From: Rathayibacter_A sp036510655
Lineage (GTDB): Bacteria; Actinomycetota; Actinomycetes; Actinomycetales; Microbacteriaceae
Reading direction: 5' to 3'
DNA length: 64,000 nucleotides
Assembly (NCBI GenBank): GCA_036510655.1
Contig: DATCDQ010000077.1
Coordinates: forward strand, 40,946-104,945
The stretch's first letter is position 1. Every line of letters starts with the position of its first letter. The position numbers and the translations under genes were made by a program. Shown here one piece after another: positions 1 through 10,541 of the stretch. The notes beneath the pieces were generated by a model, which made no database searches, was not told where the DNA came from, and was given only the letters and a program-made list of their open reading frames with translations.

Positions 1-1050
1 ATCGACGCGGGCTTTGTCGTGTTCGTCGGCGACTTCCCCGACGAGTTCTTCGACCAGGTCTTCCAGCGTTGTCACTCCGGCCGTGCCGCCGTATTCGTCG
101 ACGACGACCGCCAGTTGATAACTTCGACCGCGCAGTTCGCCGAGCAGCGTGTCGAGGCCCATCGTCTCGGGCACCCTCAGTGCATCGCTCTGCAGCGCGG
201 AGACCGGCACGACCGCCCGACGCTCGCGCGGCACCGACACCGCCTGCTTGACATGGACGACGCCGACGATGTCGTCGGCATCCTCGTCGTAGACAGGAAA
301 CCGCGAGTAGCCGGTATTGCGGGCCAGGTCGATCACCGCTTGCGCCGGTTCGCCGCGCTGCACGCTGGCGACGCGCAGACGCGGGGTCATCACATCCGCT
401 GCGGTGTGCCTGTTGAACTGCAGGGTGCGGTTCAGCAGCGTGGCTGTGTCGGACTCGAGCAGGCCGGCGCTGGCGGAGCGCCGCACCAGCGAAGACAGTT
501 CTTCGGCGGTGCGGGCGCCGGAGAGTTCCTCCTTCGGTTCGACACCGAGCATCCGCAGGATGCCGTTGGCGCTGCTGTTCAGCACCGTGACTGCGGGTCG
601 GAACACTGCCGTGAACACCGTTTGAAACGGGATCACGATCTTCGCGGTCGCCCGCGGCAGAGCCAACGCGATGTTCTTCGGCACCAGCTCGCCGATGATC
701 ATCGACACCAGTGTGGCGACGACGATCGCCACGGTCGTCGCAATCGCGGGCACAGCAGCGGATGCGATCCCCCACGCCGCCAGCGACGGCGCCAGCAGCG
801 TCGAGATCGCGGGTTCCATCGTGTACCCGGTGAGCAGTGTCGTCAGGGTGATGCCCAGTTGCGCGCTGGACAGATGCGTCGAGGTGATCTTCAACGCGGC
901 GATGGTCATGCCGAGGCGGGACTCACCGCGGCCATGACGCGCCTCGAGGTCGTGCCGATCGAGGTTGACCAGCGCGAACTCGCTGGCGACGAAGAAGCCC
1001 GTTCCGACGGTCAGGACGATGCCGACGGCGAGCAGAATCCACTCGTACAC
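1..1050 (-). CDS. CNNM/CBS-domain membrane protein (hemolysin C/CorC-like family), 3' end outside window
   Basis: Integral membrane protein of the CNNM (DUF21) plus CBS family, whose members are linked to divalent-cation (Mg/Co) transport; the old name is hemolysin-like. The 350 visible residues start with a long hydrophobic segment (ILLAVGIVLTVGTGFFVAS), followed by three more membrane stretches up to about residue 150 and then a CBS pair from about residue 205 (VMTPRLRVASV, GYSRFPVYDEDADDIVGVVH). The reading frame is still open at base 1, so the C-terminal CorC_HlyC domain expected in a protein of about 430-450 residues lies outside. The GTG at 1050 is preceded by a GGGGGG purine run. The guaB1 gene lies upstream in the same direction, separated by 216 bp carrying a perfect hairpin. 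Family call is firm; transported ion is unknown. Confidence 0.88.
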   Translation of the reverse strand, partial: MYEWILLAVGIVLTVGTGFFVASEFALVNLDRHDLEARHGRGESRLGMTIAALKITSTHLSSAQLGITLTTLLTGYTMEPAISTLLAPSLAAWGIASAAVPAIATTVAIVVATLVSMIIGELVPKNIALALPRATAKIVIPFQTVFTAVFRPAVTVLNSSANGILRMLGVEPKEELSGARTAEELSSLVRRSASAGLLESDTATLLNRTLQFNRHTAADVMTPRLRVASVQRGEPAQAVIDLARNTGYSRFPVYDEDADDIVGVVHVKQAVSVPRERRAVVPVSALQSDALRVPETMGLDTLLGELRGRSYQLAVVVDEYGGTAGVTTLEDLVEELVGEVADEHDKARVD

Positions 1051-1185
1051 GTCACCACCCCCCGGTCACGGGCGAGGATCTATGACCGGGCGAAGCTGCA
1101 GGAGGGTCGTCCATTGTCCTGCCGATTATACCGGCGCTTGCCAGCCAGGCCGGAGCACTGGACCACCAGATCACCGAGGGTTTGA

Positions 1186-1248
1186 AGGAGATAGTCGAGT
1201 TCGAAGGACCATATTGGCGAAACAGTCCTTCGAACTCGACTATCTCCT
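1186..1248. repeat. Perfect 24-bp inverted repeat (hairpin) between guaB1 and the CNNM gene
   Basis: Left arm 1186-1209 begins AGGAGATAGTCGAGTT; right arm 1225-1248 is its exact reverse complement, with a 15-nt loop. It starts 18 nt beyond the guaB1 stop codon. No T-run follows either arm, so a classical intrinsic terminator is not obvious. The arms do not match the 80-bp palindrome family found elsewhere in the window. It may end guaB1 transcription or be a remnant of a small palindromic repeat. Confidence 0.85.
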
Positions 1249-1266
1249 CGAAAACAACCGCGACCC

Positions 1267-2706
<1,440 letters not shown>

Positions 2707-2712
2707 GCGTCA

Positions 2713-2718
2713 ACGGTA
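2713..2718 (-). promoter_or_regulatory. Candidate -10 box of guaB1 (leaderless)
   Basis: TACCGT on the minus strand lies 6 nt before the guaB1 ATG. The same hexamer with the same 6-nt gap precedes bcp (11621-11626). TANNNT 6-7 nt ahead of a start codon is the usual appearance of a leaderless actinobacterial transcript. No convincing -35 box was seen. Confidence 0.45.
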
Positions 2719-2834
2719 TCGTCCCCGCAGCCTGACAGCGAGGTTGATGCAATGGGATTAGGCTTGAACACCGAAGACAAGCGTGGGGTTACAAGCCCTT
2801 CGTGGCAGCATCAACGGAGAGTGGGCGAACGACT

Positions 2835-5800
2835 GTGTCGAGCCAGTTGACCGGAGTAGGCGCCGACCCAGGGGCCTCGGGTGAGTTCGGGGCCAACGAA
2901 TGGCTCGTGGATGAGCTCTACGAGCAGTATCAAGCGGACAAGAACTCGGTCGACAAGTCGTGGTGGCCGATCCTTGAAAACTACCAGCCGGGCAGCGCGG
3001 CGAAGCCCGCTGAGCCGAGCACGGACAGCACCACCCACCCGGTCAGCACACCACTGCCACCGGTCGCCGACCTCGTCGACGCGCTCGCCGCAGAGCCAGT
3101 GACGCCGGCCGCTGCGCACGCAGCTGCTGCGCCAGCAGCGGTTGCGCCCGCACCCTCTGCGCCCGCACCCTTTGCGCCCGCAGCTGCCGCACCCGCACCG
3201 GCGCCTGCCGCACCCGCGGCCGCGCAGGCGGCACCGGTAGCCGCGCCCGCTGCGCCCGCAACCGCACACGCTGAGACCGCAGCGCCGGCTGCGGAGCCGA
3301 TCGACGCGCATCCGATCACCGCACCGATCGCGATCATCGGCACGCAGCCGATCGCGCGGACGACGTCGATCGCTCCGCGTCCGCAGCCGGTTCCCGCGGA
3401 CGCGCCGGTCACCGCTCCGCAACAGATCGTCGCGTCCGACGAGCCGGCCGGTGAAGCCGCCCCGGACCTCGTTCAGCCGTTGCGCGGTATGGCCAAGGCT
3501 CTCGCCACGAACATGGACGCCAGCCTGACGGTGCCGACCGCGACGAGTGTTCGCACGATTCCGGCGAAACTGATGATCGACAATCGCATCGTCATCAACA
3601 ACCACCTGAAGCGCGCACGCGGCGGCAAGGTGAGTTTCACCCACCTGATCGGGTGGGCGTTGATTCGCGCGCTGAAGGATTTCCCCAGCCAGAACGTTCA
3701 CTACGACATCATCAACGACAAGCCGTCCGTGATCTCCCCCGCCCACGTCGGTCTCGGCATCGCCATCGACCTTCCAAAGCCCGACGGCACCCGTGCGCTG
3801 CTCGTTCCCGCGATCAAGCGCGCGGACCAGATGACGTTCGGTGAGTACCTGACGGCATACGAAGACCTCATCCGGCGCGCTCGTGCAAACAAGCTGACGG
3901 CAGACGACTTCGCCGGCGCAACCGTGTCGCTCACCAACCCGGGCGGCATCGGCACAGAGCACTCCGTTCCCCGCTTGATGAAGGGTCAGGGCTGCATTAT
4001 CGGCGCCGGCGCGCTCGAGTACCCGGCCGAGTTCCAAGGCTCGAGCCTGAAGACGCTGACCACGCTCGGCATCGGCAAGACGATCACGCTGACCAGCACC
4101 TACGACCACCGAGTGATTCAGGGCGCTGGCAGCGGCGAGTTCCTGAAGATCGTGCACGAGCTGCTGATCGGCAAGCGCGAGTTCTACGAGGAAATCTTCG
4201 CCGCGCTGCGCATCCCGTACGACCCGATCCACTGGGCGCCGGACATCAGCGTCGACCTCGCCAGTGCCATCGACAAGACGGCCCGCGTGCAGGAGCTCAT
4301 CAACTCGTTCCGTGTGCGTGGTCATTTGATGGCGGATATCGACCCGCTCGAATACAAGCAGCGTTTCCACCCGGACCTCGACATCGCCACGCACGGGTTG
4401 ACATTCTGGGATCTCGACCGCGAATTCGTGACGGGCCAGTTCGGCCCGGACCGTCGACAGATGCTGCTGCGCGACATCCTCGGGGTGTTGCGTGACTCGT
4501 ATTGCCGCACCATCGGCATCGAGTACATGCACATCCAGGACCCGGCCCAGCGCAAGTGGATTCAGGACAAGGTCGAGCGCCCGTATGCGAAGCCGACCCA
4601 CGATGAGCAGTTACGCATCCTCGGCAAACTGAACGAGGCCGAGGCATTCGAGACGTTCCTGCAGACGAAGTACGTCGGCCAGAAGCGCTTCAGCCTCGAA
4701 GGCGGCGAGTCGACGATCGCCCTGCTGGACAGCATCCTGCAGGGGGCGGCTGAGGCAGGCATGGACGAGGTTGCGATCGGCATGGCGCACCGCGGTCGGC
4801 TGAATGTGCTGACCAATATCGCCGGTAAGACGTACGGGCAGATCTTCCGCGAGTTCGAAGGAACGCAGGACCCACGCACGACCGGCGGATCCGGTGACGT
4901 CAAATACCACCTCGGCACAGAGGGCACCTTCAAAGGGCGCGACGGCGAGGAGATCCCGGTCTACCTGGCTGCGAATCCGTCGCATCTCGAAGCCGTCGAC
5001 GGCGTGGTTCAGGGCATCGTGCGCGCGAAGCAGGATCGGCGTCCGGCAGGGACGTATCTGACCCTCCCGATCCTCATCCACGGGGATGCCGCAATGGCGG
5101 GCCAGGGCATCGTCATGGAGACGATGCAGATGTCACAACTGCGTGCCTACCGAATCGGTGGCACCATTCACGTCAACATCAACAACCAGGTCGGTTTCAC
5201 CACGTCGCCCGAGGAGGGCCGCACCTCGGTCTACTCGACCGATGTTGCCAAGACCATTCAGGCGCCGATCTTCCATGTCAACGGGGACGACCCTGAGGCT
5301 GTCGTTCGCGTCGCCGAGCTCGCATTCGAGTATCGCCAGGAATTCAAGAAGGATGTCGTCATCGACATCGTCTGCTACCGACGTCGCGGCCACAACGAGG
5401 GCGATGACCCCTCGATGACGCAGCCGCTGATGTACAACCTGATCGAGGCCAAACGCAGCGTACGCCGGCTGTACACCGAGGCGCTCGTCGGCCGCGGCGA
5501 CATCACGGAGGAAGAGTACGACCAGGCGCACCGCGACTTTCAAGAGCGTCTGGAGCGCGCCTTCCTCGAGACCCACGCGGCGCAGACCGGTTCCATTCCG
5601 ATCATCACGAGCGACAACCACGCGGTTGCCGACCTCGAGCGTCCGGGCGCACAGCAGGACGACGGCTCGGGCGAACCGGAGACGACCGGGGTCAGCGACG
5701 CTGTCGTGCAGCTGATCGGCGACGCATTCAACAACCCGCCGGCCGGCTTCACCGTGCACCCGAAACTGCAGCAGTTGATGGTCAAACGTCGCGAGATGAG

Positions 5801-6833
5801 CCGGAACGGCAACATCGACTGGGCGATGGGTGAGCTTCTCGCCCTCGGATCGCTGGTGATCGAAGGCACGCCGGTGCGCATGGCCGGGCAGGACACCCGG
5901 CGCGGCACGTTCGTGCAGCGGCACGCAGTGCTCCACGACCGCATCAACGGTCAAGAGTGGCTCCCCCTGGCAAACCTGAGCGACAACCAGGGCCGGTTCT
6001 GGATCTATGACTCCCTGCTCAGCGAATACGCCGCAATGGGCTTCGAGTACGGCTACTCGGTCGAGCGACCGGATGCCCTCGTACTCTGGGAAGCGCAGTT
6101 CGGTGACTTCGCCAACGGCGCACAGACCATCGTCGACGAATTCGTTTCATCCGCCGAGCAGAAGTGGGGCCAGCGTTCTTCGCTGGTGCTGCTGTTGCCG
6201 CACGGCTACGAAGGGCAGGGGCCGGACCATTCGTCCGCCCGCATCGAGCGCTTCCTGCAGCTCTGCGCCGAGAACAACATGACCGTCTCTCGCCCGTCGA
6301 CGCCGGCCTCGTATTTCCATCTGTTGCGCCGGCAGGCCTACGCACGCCCGCGCAAGCCGCTGGTCGTGTTCACGCCGAAGGCGATGCTGCGGCTGCGCGG
6401 TGCATCGTCGCCGGTCGAGGACTTCACGAGCGGCCGGTTCGAACCGGTGATCGACGACCCGCGGATCACGGAGAAGGCGGCCGTCAAGCGCGCGCTGCTG
6501 ATGTCTGGCAAGATCTACCACGACCTCAAGAACGAACTGGACAAGAATCCGAACCCCGCCATCGCGCTCGTGCGGCTCGAGCAGTACTATCCGCTGCCCG
6601 CGGCCGAACTCGAGGCTGTTGTCGCGTCGTATCCGGATGCCGAACTGTTCTGGGTGCAGGACGAGCCGGAGAATCAGGGCGCCTGGCCGTTCATGATCCT
6701 GGAGACCTCGAAGCTGGGCCCGCGCGCCCTCGGCGTGATCTCCCGTGCAGCGTCGGCCTCGCCTGCGGCCGGCTCGGCTAAGCGTCACGCCGTCGAGCAG
6801 AGCGACCTCATCCGCAGGGCGCTGACGCTCTAA
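2835..6833 (+). CDS. kgd: Multifunctional 2-oxoglutarate dehydrogenase E1 / 2-oxoglutarate decarboxylase (Kgd/OdhA type)
   Basis: TCA-cycle enzyme that decarboxylates 2-oxoglutarate with thiamine diphosphate and joins the E2/E3 subunits of the pyruvate complex. The 1332-residue protein has the actinobacterial fusion plan: N-terminal helix (FGANEWLVDELYEQY), an Ala/Pro-rich linker at about 60-200, an E2-like acyltransferase domain at about 205-445 with YDHRVIQGAGSGEFL (Gln instead of the usual Asp of HxxxDG), then the E1 domain. E1 motifs seen: MAHRGRLNVLTN, GDAAMAGQGIVMETMQMSQL and NINNQVGFTT (thiamine diphosphate/Mg), RRRGHNEGDDPSMTQP. I chose GTG 2835, which gives the family N-terminus (SSQLTG) with GGAGAG upstream; GTG 2802 would add 11 residues. 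No lipoyl domain is present, as in the family. Confidence 0.96.
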   Translation: MSSQLTGVGADPGASGEFGANEWLVDELYEQYQADKNSVDKSWWPILENYQPGSAAKPAEPSTDSTTHPVSTPLPPVADLVDALAAEPVTPAAAHAAAAPAAVAPAPSAPAPFAPAAAAPAPAPAAPAAAQAAPVAAPAAPATAHAETAAPAAEPIDAHPITAPIAIIGTQPIARTTSIAPRPQPVPADAPVTAPQQIVASDEPAGEAAPDLVQPLRGMAKALATNMDASLTVPTATSVRTIPAKLMIDNRIVINNHLKRARGGKVSFTHLIGWALIRALKDFPSQNVHYDIINDKPSVISPAHVGLGIAIDLPKPDGTRALLVPAIKRADQMTFGEYLTAYEDLIRRARANKLTADDFAGATVSLTNPGGIGTEHSVPRLMKGQGCIIGAGALEYPAEFQGSSLKTLTTLGIGKTITLTSTYDHRVIQGAGSGEFLKIVHELLIGKREFYEEIFAALRIPYDPIHWAPDISVDLASAIDKTARVQELINSFRVRGHLMADIDPLEYKQRFHPDLDIATHGLTFWDLDREFVTGQFGPDRRQMLLRDILGVLRDSYCRTIGIEYMHIQDPAQRKWIQDKVERPYAKPTHDEQLRILGKLNEAEAFETFLQTKYVGQKRFSLEGGESTIALLDSILQGAAEAGMDEVAIGMAHRGRLNVLTNIAGKTYGQIFREFEGTQDPRTTGGSGDVKYHLGTEGTFKGRDGEEIPVYLAANPSHLEAVDGVVQGIVRAKQDRRPAGTYLTLPILIHGDAAMAGQGIVMETMQMSQLRAYRIGGTIHVNINNQVGFTTSPEEGRTSVYSTDVAKTIQAPIFHVNGDDPEAVVRVAELAFEYRQEFKKDVVIDIVCYRRRGHNEGDDPSMTQPLMYNLIEAKRSVRRLYTEALVGRGDITEEEYDQAHRDFQERLERAFLETHAAQTGSIPIITSDNHAVADLERPGAQQDDGSGEPETTGVSDAVVQLIGDAFNNPPAGFTVHPKLQQLMVKRREMSRNGNIDWAMGELLALGSLVIEGTPVRMAGQDTRRGTFVQRHAVLHDRINGQEWLPLANLSDNQGRFWIYDSLLSEYAAMGFEYGYSVERPDALVLWEAQFGDFANGAQTIVDEFVSSAEQKWGQRSSLVLLLPHGYEGQGPDHSSARIERFLQLCAENNMTVSRPSTPASYFHLLRRQAYARPRKPLVVFTPKAMLRLRGASSPVEDFTSGRFEPVIDDPRITEKAAVKRALLMSGKIYHDLKNELDKNPNPAIALVRLEQYYPLPAAELEAVVASYPDAELFWVQDEPENQGAWPFMILETSKLGPRALGVISRAASASPAAGSAKRHAVEQSDLIRRALTL

Positions 6834-6864
6834 CACGCAGACGCAGCACACGGAAGGAAGCATC

Positions 6865-8052
6865 ATGGCTACTCCACTTTCCGGGCACAGAGTGATCGTG
6901 TTCATCCAAGAGAACAAGACCACGGATTTCTACTTTCCGACGATGGCGGCGTGGGGGGCGGATGTCGCCAATCACGGCAGTCTGCTGTCCACGCCGCCGA
7001 ATTTCGACCAGCCCCACGATCGGAACGCCTGGGTGCACTATGCGATGGGCGACTATCCGGCTGTCGCCGACCAACTCGACAACGACATGGTCATTCCGTT
7101 CTACAGCTGGCTGGCAAAACAGTTCGTGTTCAGCGACCACCATTTCGGGTCCGGCTCGAACTCGACACCGGGCCACATGCTGGCCATCGGCGGTCAGATG
7201 CCGACTCTGAAGAATCCGCCGTTCGTCGGGCAGGGCCCGGTGTGGAACCTTCCGTCGATCTTCACCGTTGCAGAAGCGGCGAAGGTTTCCTGGGCGGCCT
7301 TCCCCGACCAGGGCGGCTACCCGACGAAGTTCTACACGAGCCTCACGACGACCCCCGGAAACGAGAACGTGTTTCCGCCGAACGCGTTCATACCGATGGC
7401 GAAGGCCGGCACGTTGCCGCAGGTCTGCTACGTCTGGAGTCCGGCGGGCTACGACGAGCATCCGCCGCACGTGAGCACCCCCGATTACATCACCAAAGGG
7501 CAGGACCTCGTCTGGCAGCGGGTGCAAGCCGTGATCGACGGCGGCAGTTGGGCGAACACCACGTTCATTCTGACCTGGGATGACTGGGGCGGCTATGCAG
7601 ACTCCGTGCGTACCCCGGTGATCGAGACCGTTCCGGACCAGCTGCATCCGCAGGGCTTTGCGGTGATCGGCGGCTCCCGGATTCCGTTGCTCATGTTCGG
7701 CGGATGCGTGCCGCAACGCATCGACCCGGAGTGGCACTCGCACGCCTCCATTTCGAAGACCATCATCGACGTTCTCGGCCTGCCGCCGATGGGTGTGCCG
7801 CGAGTGGACAACGCCCCGTCGCTCGCGTCGCTGATCGATGCCACCCTCAGTCGATCCGTGCCGCCGGCACCGGGCGCGACGATCAGCCAGCCGACTCCTC
7901 CGCTGCCGACACCATCACCGGTCGCACCGAAGCCGTGGCCGGGCCCGCTGAATGTGCCGCTGCCTGCTCTCGTGACTGTTGATGGCAGCGTCGTCCCAGC
8001 GCCGAGCGACGGGGTCGTGAACCTCAAGCCGCCGAAACCGCCGAAGCAGTAG
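6865..8052 (+). CDS. Phosphoesterase family protein (phospholipase C/acid phosphatase-like), apparently cytoplasmic
   Basis: Member of the alkaline-phosphatase-like phosphoesterase family (PF04185) that includes bacterial phospholipases C and acid phosphatases. Seen: VIVFIQENKTTDFYFP, the family's metal/nucleophile start, with Thr of ENKTTDFYF at the usual nucleophile place; HHFGSGSNSTPGH; and TWDDWGGYADSV near residue 240, corresponding to the TWDDxGG metal-binding motif. The 395 residues end in a Pro-rich tail (from about 330). Secreted relatives carry a signal peptide, but here the catalytic motif begins at residue 9, so no export signal is possible. It starts 31 nt after kgd with a GGAAGG ribosome-binding site. 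The substrate cannot be predicted. Confidence 0.85.
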   Translation: MATPLSGHRVIVFIQENKTTDFYFPTMAAWGADVANHGSLLSTPPNFDQPHDRNAWVHYAMGDYPAVADQLDNDMVIPFYSWLAKQFVFSDHHFGSGSNSTPGHMLAIGGQMPTLKNPPFVGQGPVWNLPSIFTVAEAAKVSWAAFPDQGGYPTKFYTSLTTTPGNENVFPPNAFIPMAKAGTLPQVCYVWSPAGYDEHPPHVSTPDYITKGQDLVWQRVQAVIDGGSWANTTFILTWDDWGGYADSVRTPVIETVPDQLHPQGFAVIGGSRIPLLMFGGCVPQRIDPEWHSHASISKTIIDVLGLPPMGVPRVDNAPSLASLIDATLSRSVPPAPGATISQPTPPLPTPSPVAPKPWPGPLNVPLPALVTVDGSVVPAPSDGVVNLKPPKPPKQ

Positions 8053-8122
8053 CCCCGCGGCTGCGCCACGTCGGGTGCCGTGCGCCAGTTCACGTGGCGC
8101 ACGCCGCGGAAACTGGCGCTTC

Positions 8123-8163
8123 GGGGTCTCGAGACGGCCGCGGGCGGTCTCCTCGACCACCGG
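8123..8163 (-). repeat. Short intergenic repeat of the GGTCGAG...TCGAGACC type
   Basis: Read on the minus strand the segment begins GGTGGTCGAGGAGACC and ends CGTCTCGAGACCCC. Two other segments (21696-21818 and 40361-40407) share the GGTCGAG(T/G)AG beginning and TATCGAG(A/G)CC-like end with different middles. Such elements are, from memory, common between genes in Microbacteriaceae. It lies between the phosphoesterase gene and the 3' end of rsrA. Confidence 0.55.
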
Positions 8164-8170
8164 CCGCGGG

Positions 8171-8413
8171 TCAGTGGGCGGCCTGGATGGTCCTGATCCG
8201 CAGCAGCACCTGAGTGCGCAGGTCTTCTGGTGCGGTCTCTGAACAGGCACGCTGCACGACTTCGGTCAAAAGCTGCCCAAGCTGGTGCTCCTTGTTGCAG
8301 TCGACGCAATTCTCGAGATGCTCACGGATATCCGCGGCGTCTTCCTTGCGCAACTCGTTGTGCAGATATTCCTCGAGATCGTTCTTGGCCTTCTGGCAGC
8401 CACAATCCGTCAT
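8171..8413 (-). CDS. rsrA: Zinc-binding anti-sigma factor (RsrA/RshA family)
   Basis: Redox-sensing anti-sigma factor that holds the adjacent SigR/SigH-type sigma factor inactive until its thiols are oxidised. The 80-residue protein has the ZAS signature H32-x3-C36-x2-C39 plus Cys6. These four residues are spaced exactly like Cys11, His37, Cys41 and Cys44 of Streptomyces RsrA, so zinc binding and disulfide switching are expected. An extra Cys4 is present. The ATG overlaps the sigma-factor stop codon (ATGA, 8410-8413), so the two are translationally coupled. The pair is expected to control the thiol-oxidative stress response. Confidence 0.93.
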   Translation of the reverse strand: MTDCGCQKAKNDLEEYLHNELRKEDAADIREHLENCVDCNKEHQLGQLLTEVVQRACSETAPEDLRTQVLLRIRTIQAAH

Positions 8414-9069
8414 GTCGTGCTCCTGGGTGTTTGCGCTGCGGACAGTCCCCGCTCACGCGCGTAGTCAGTCAAAAGGTCCCGCAGCATCCGCCTGCCTCGA
8501 TGCAGTCGGCTCATCACGGTTCCGATCGGGGTCTTCATGATGTCGGCGATCTCCTGATAGGAGAAGCCTTCGACGTCAGCGAAGTAGACGGCCATGCGGA
8601 AGTCCTCCGGGATGGCCTGCAGCGCGTCTTTGACGGCACTGTCCGGCAGGTGATCGATCGCCTCGGCCTCAGCCGATCGACTCGCGCGAGCCGTGGTCGA
8701 CTCTGCACCGCCGAGCTGCCAGTCTTCGAGCTCGTCGATTGTGCCTTGATACGGCTCACGCTGCTTCTTGCGGTAGCTGTTGATGAAAGTGTTCGTCAGG
8801 ATGCGATAGAGCCAGGCCTTGAGATTCGTGCCCTGCTCGAACTGTTTGAATGCGGCGAAGGCCTTGACGTAGGTCTCCTGCACGAGGTCCTGCGCATCGG
8901 CGGGGTTCCGGGTCATGCGAAGCGCCGCTGCGTACAGCTGGTCCATGTACTGCATCGCTTGGCTCTCGAACAACGGCCCGAGGTCTTCCATTACAGTCGT
9001 CATCACCGGCAAGTCTACGTCGCCGAAGAACGCGCGTGACGGCGCCTCAAGAACCGCGGTTGCCGCCAC
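8410..9069 (-). CDS. sigR: ECF sigma factor for thiol-oxidative stress (SigR/SigH)
   Basis: Extracytoplasmic-function sigma factor paired with the downstream RsrA. Region 2 is seen as MDQLYAAALRMTRNPADAQD and LVQETYVKAFAAFKQF followed by LKAWLYRILTNTFINSYRKK; region 4 is VEGFSYQEIADIMKTPIGTV then MSRLHRGRRMLRDLL. The start is uncertain: TTG 9093, GTG 9069 or ATG 9003 are in frame. I prefer GTG 9069 because AGGGA stands 6 nt upstream; ATG 9003 would give 197 residues, near the family average. The gene is divergent from aroA, whose start is at 9114. It is probably autoregulated, but no GGAAT-N18-GTT promoter was found in front of it. Confidence 0.93.
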   Translation of the reverse strand: MAATAVLEAPSRAFFGDVDLPVMTTVMEDLGPLFESQAMQYMDQLYAAALRMTRNPADAQDLVQETYVKAFAAFKQFEQGTNLKAWLYRILTNTFINSYRKKQREPYQGTIDELEDWQLGGAESTTARASRSAEAEAIDHLPDSAVKDALQAIPEDFRMAVYFADVEGFSYQEIADIMKTPIGTVMSRLHRGRRMLRDLLTDYARERGLSAAQTPRSTT

Positions 9070-9100
9070 AGACTTTCCCTCTCGCTCACTCAAACGTCGA

Positions 9101-9106
9101 TATCCT
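9101..9106 (+). promoter_or_regulatory. Candidate -10 box of aroA (leaderless)
   Basis: TATCCT lies 7 nt before the aroA ATG at 9114, fitting a TANNNT box for a transcript starting at or next to the start codon. The region also holds GATATC (9099-9104), which could serve the divergent sigR gene. Confidence 0.4.
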
Positions 9107-9113
9107 GTAACGG

Positions 9114-10541
9114 ATGCTCACCACCAAATATTCCAAGCCGGAGTTCGACCCGTACGGCGACAACACGCTCGTCGAATCGAACGAGCTCTGGGCTGCGCCG
9201 CTCGCACACGGGCCGGTCAACGCGACGCTGTCCCTGCCGGGGTCCAAGTCGCTGACGAACCGGGAACTCGTGCTGGCCGCACTTGCGGATGCACCGTCGC
9301 TGTTGCGCTCTCCTCTGCACTCGCGCGACACCAATGGCATGGTCGAAGCCCTGAAATCGCTCGGCGTCGGCATCACGGAGCAACCAGGGCGCGGCTCATT
9401 CGGGCCGGACTGGCTGGTCACTCCGCCCGAAGAATTGCTTGGCAGCACGACGATCGACTGCGGGCAAGCAGGCACGATCATGCGATTCGTCCCTGCCGTT
9501 GCCGGCCTCGCCCTCGGCCCGACCACCTTCGACGCCGACGATACGGCACGAGCCCGCCCGATGAAGGCGATCATCGCCGCGCTGCGAACGGCCGGCGTCG
9601 ACATCAACGACGACGGCCGCGGCAGCATGCCGTTCACGGTCCACGGCTCGGGACGCGTCGCCGGCGGCGACGTTACGATCGACGCGTCGGCGTCCAGCCA
9701 ATTCGTCTCCGGGCTCCTCCTGTCCGCTCCCCGGTTCGAGAACGGGCTGCACCTGACACACTCCGGCGAGCACCTTCCGAGCCTGCCTCACATCGAGATG
9801 ACGATTGCAACGCTGGCCGACCGCGGCGTGGCGGTCGACTCGCCCAGCGTCGGCGAATGGATCGTCGCACCGGGCACGATCGAGGGCCGCGACGCCGACA
9901 TCGAGCCGGACCTGTCGAATGCCGCCCCGTACCTTGCGGCGGCACTGGTCACCGGCGGCAGTGTGACGATCACCGGCTGGCCGGAGCACACGACACAGGT
10001 CGGTGCTGAGCTGGCCGAACTACTCCCCCTCTTCGGAGCGCAGGTCACACGCACGGCGGATGGCATCACCGTCACCGCAGACGGCCCGATCCACGGTGTG
10101 CGCGTTGATTTGAGCAGCGCTGGAGAACTGGCCCCGACTCTGGTTGCGCTGGCCTCGTTGGCCGACGGGCCGAGCGAGATCACCGGCATCGGCCATCTGC
10201 GCGGCCACGAAACCGATCGGCTCGCCGCCCTCACCGCCGAGATCAACGGCCTCGGCGGTCAGGTCGCAGAACTCGACGACGGCCTGCGCATCGAACCCAA
10301 GCCGCTGACCGGCGGCGTCTGGCGCACCTACCACGACCACAGGATGGCCACGACCGGGGCGCTGATCGGCCTCGCCGTCGCCGGAGTCGAGATCGAGAAC
10401 ATCGCGACAACGGCGAAGACGTTGCCGCAATTCGCTGAGCTGTGGCGGGACATCCTGCAGCAGAATCGCGACGGTGTCCAACACAACCGCGACGCTCGAC
10501 AGCACGCTCTCGACGGCCTACCACAAACAGGGCTTGAATGA
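9114..10541 (+). CDS. aroA: 3-phosphoshikimate 1-carboxyvinyltransferase (EPSP synthase)
   Basis: Sixth enzyme of the shikimate pathway, joining shikimate-3-phosphate and phosphoenolpyruvate. Motifs seen: LPGSKSLTNRELVLAALA at about residues 41-58 (substrate-binding PGSKS), LHSRDTNGM, CGQAGTIMRFVPAVAGLA (the TxMRF region) and a C-terminal YHDHRMATTGALIGLA. Length 475 includes an N-terminal extension beginning MLTTKYSKPEFDPYGDN and a short C-terminal tail (about 20 residues) rich in Asn/Gln/Asp. Its stop codon overlaps the rsgA start (ATGA at 10538-10541), so the two form an operon, as in mycobacteria. Confidence 0.97.
   Translation: MLTTKYSKPEFDPYGDNTLVESNELWAAPLAHGPVNATLSLPGSKSLTNRELVLAALADAPSLLRSPLHSRDTNGMVEALKSLGVGITEQPGRGSFGPDWLVTPPEELLGSTTIDCGQAGTIMRFVPAVAGLALGPTTFDADDTARARPMKAIIAALRTAGVDINDDGRGSMPFTVHGSGRVAGGDVTIDASASSQFVSGLLLSAPRFENGLHLTHSGEHLPSLPHIEMTIATLADRGVAVDSPSVGEWIVAPGTIEGRDADIEPDLSNAAPYLAAALVTGGSVTITGWPEHTTQVGAELAELLPLFGAQVTRTADGITVTADGPIHGVRVDLSSAGELAPTLVALASLADGPSEITGIGHLRGHETDRLAALTAEINGLGGQVAELDDGLRIEPKPLTGGVWRTYHDHRMATTGALIGLAVAGVEIENIATTAKTLPQFAELWRDILQQNRDGVQHNRDARQHALDGLPQTGLE

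Noticed and set aside
19..1185. Plus-strand open frame at the window start
   Set aside because: Opposite of the CNNM/CBS gene, whose translation shows a clear membrane and CBS pattern.
2811..4601. Minus-strand open frame of about 600 codons inside kgd
   Set aside because: Antisense shadow of the kgd acyltransferase and linker region; no independent ribosome-binding site or homology.
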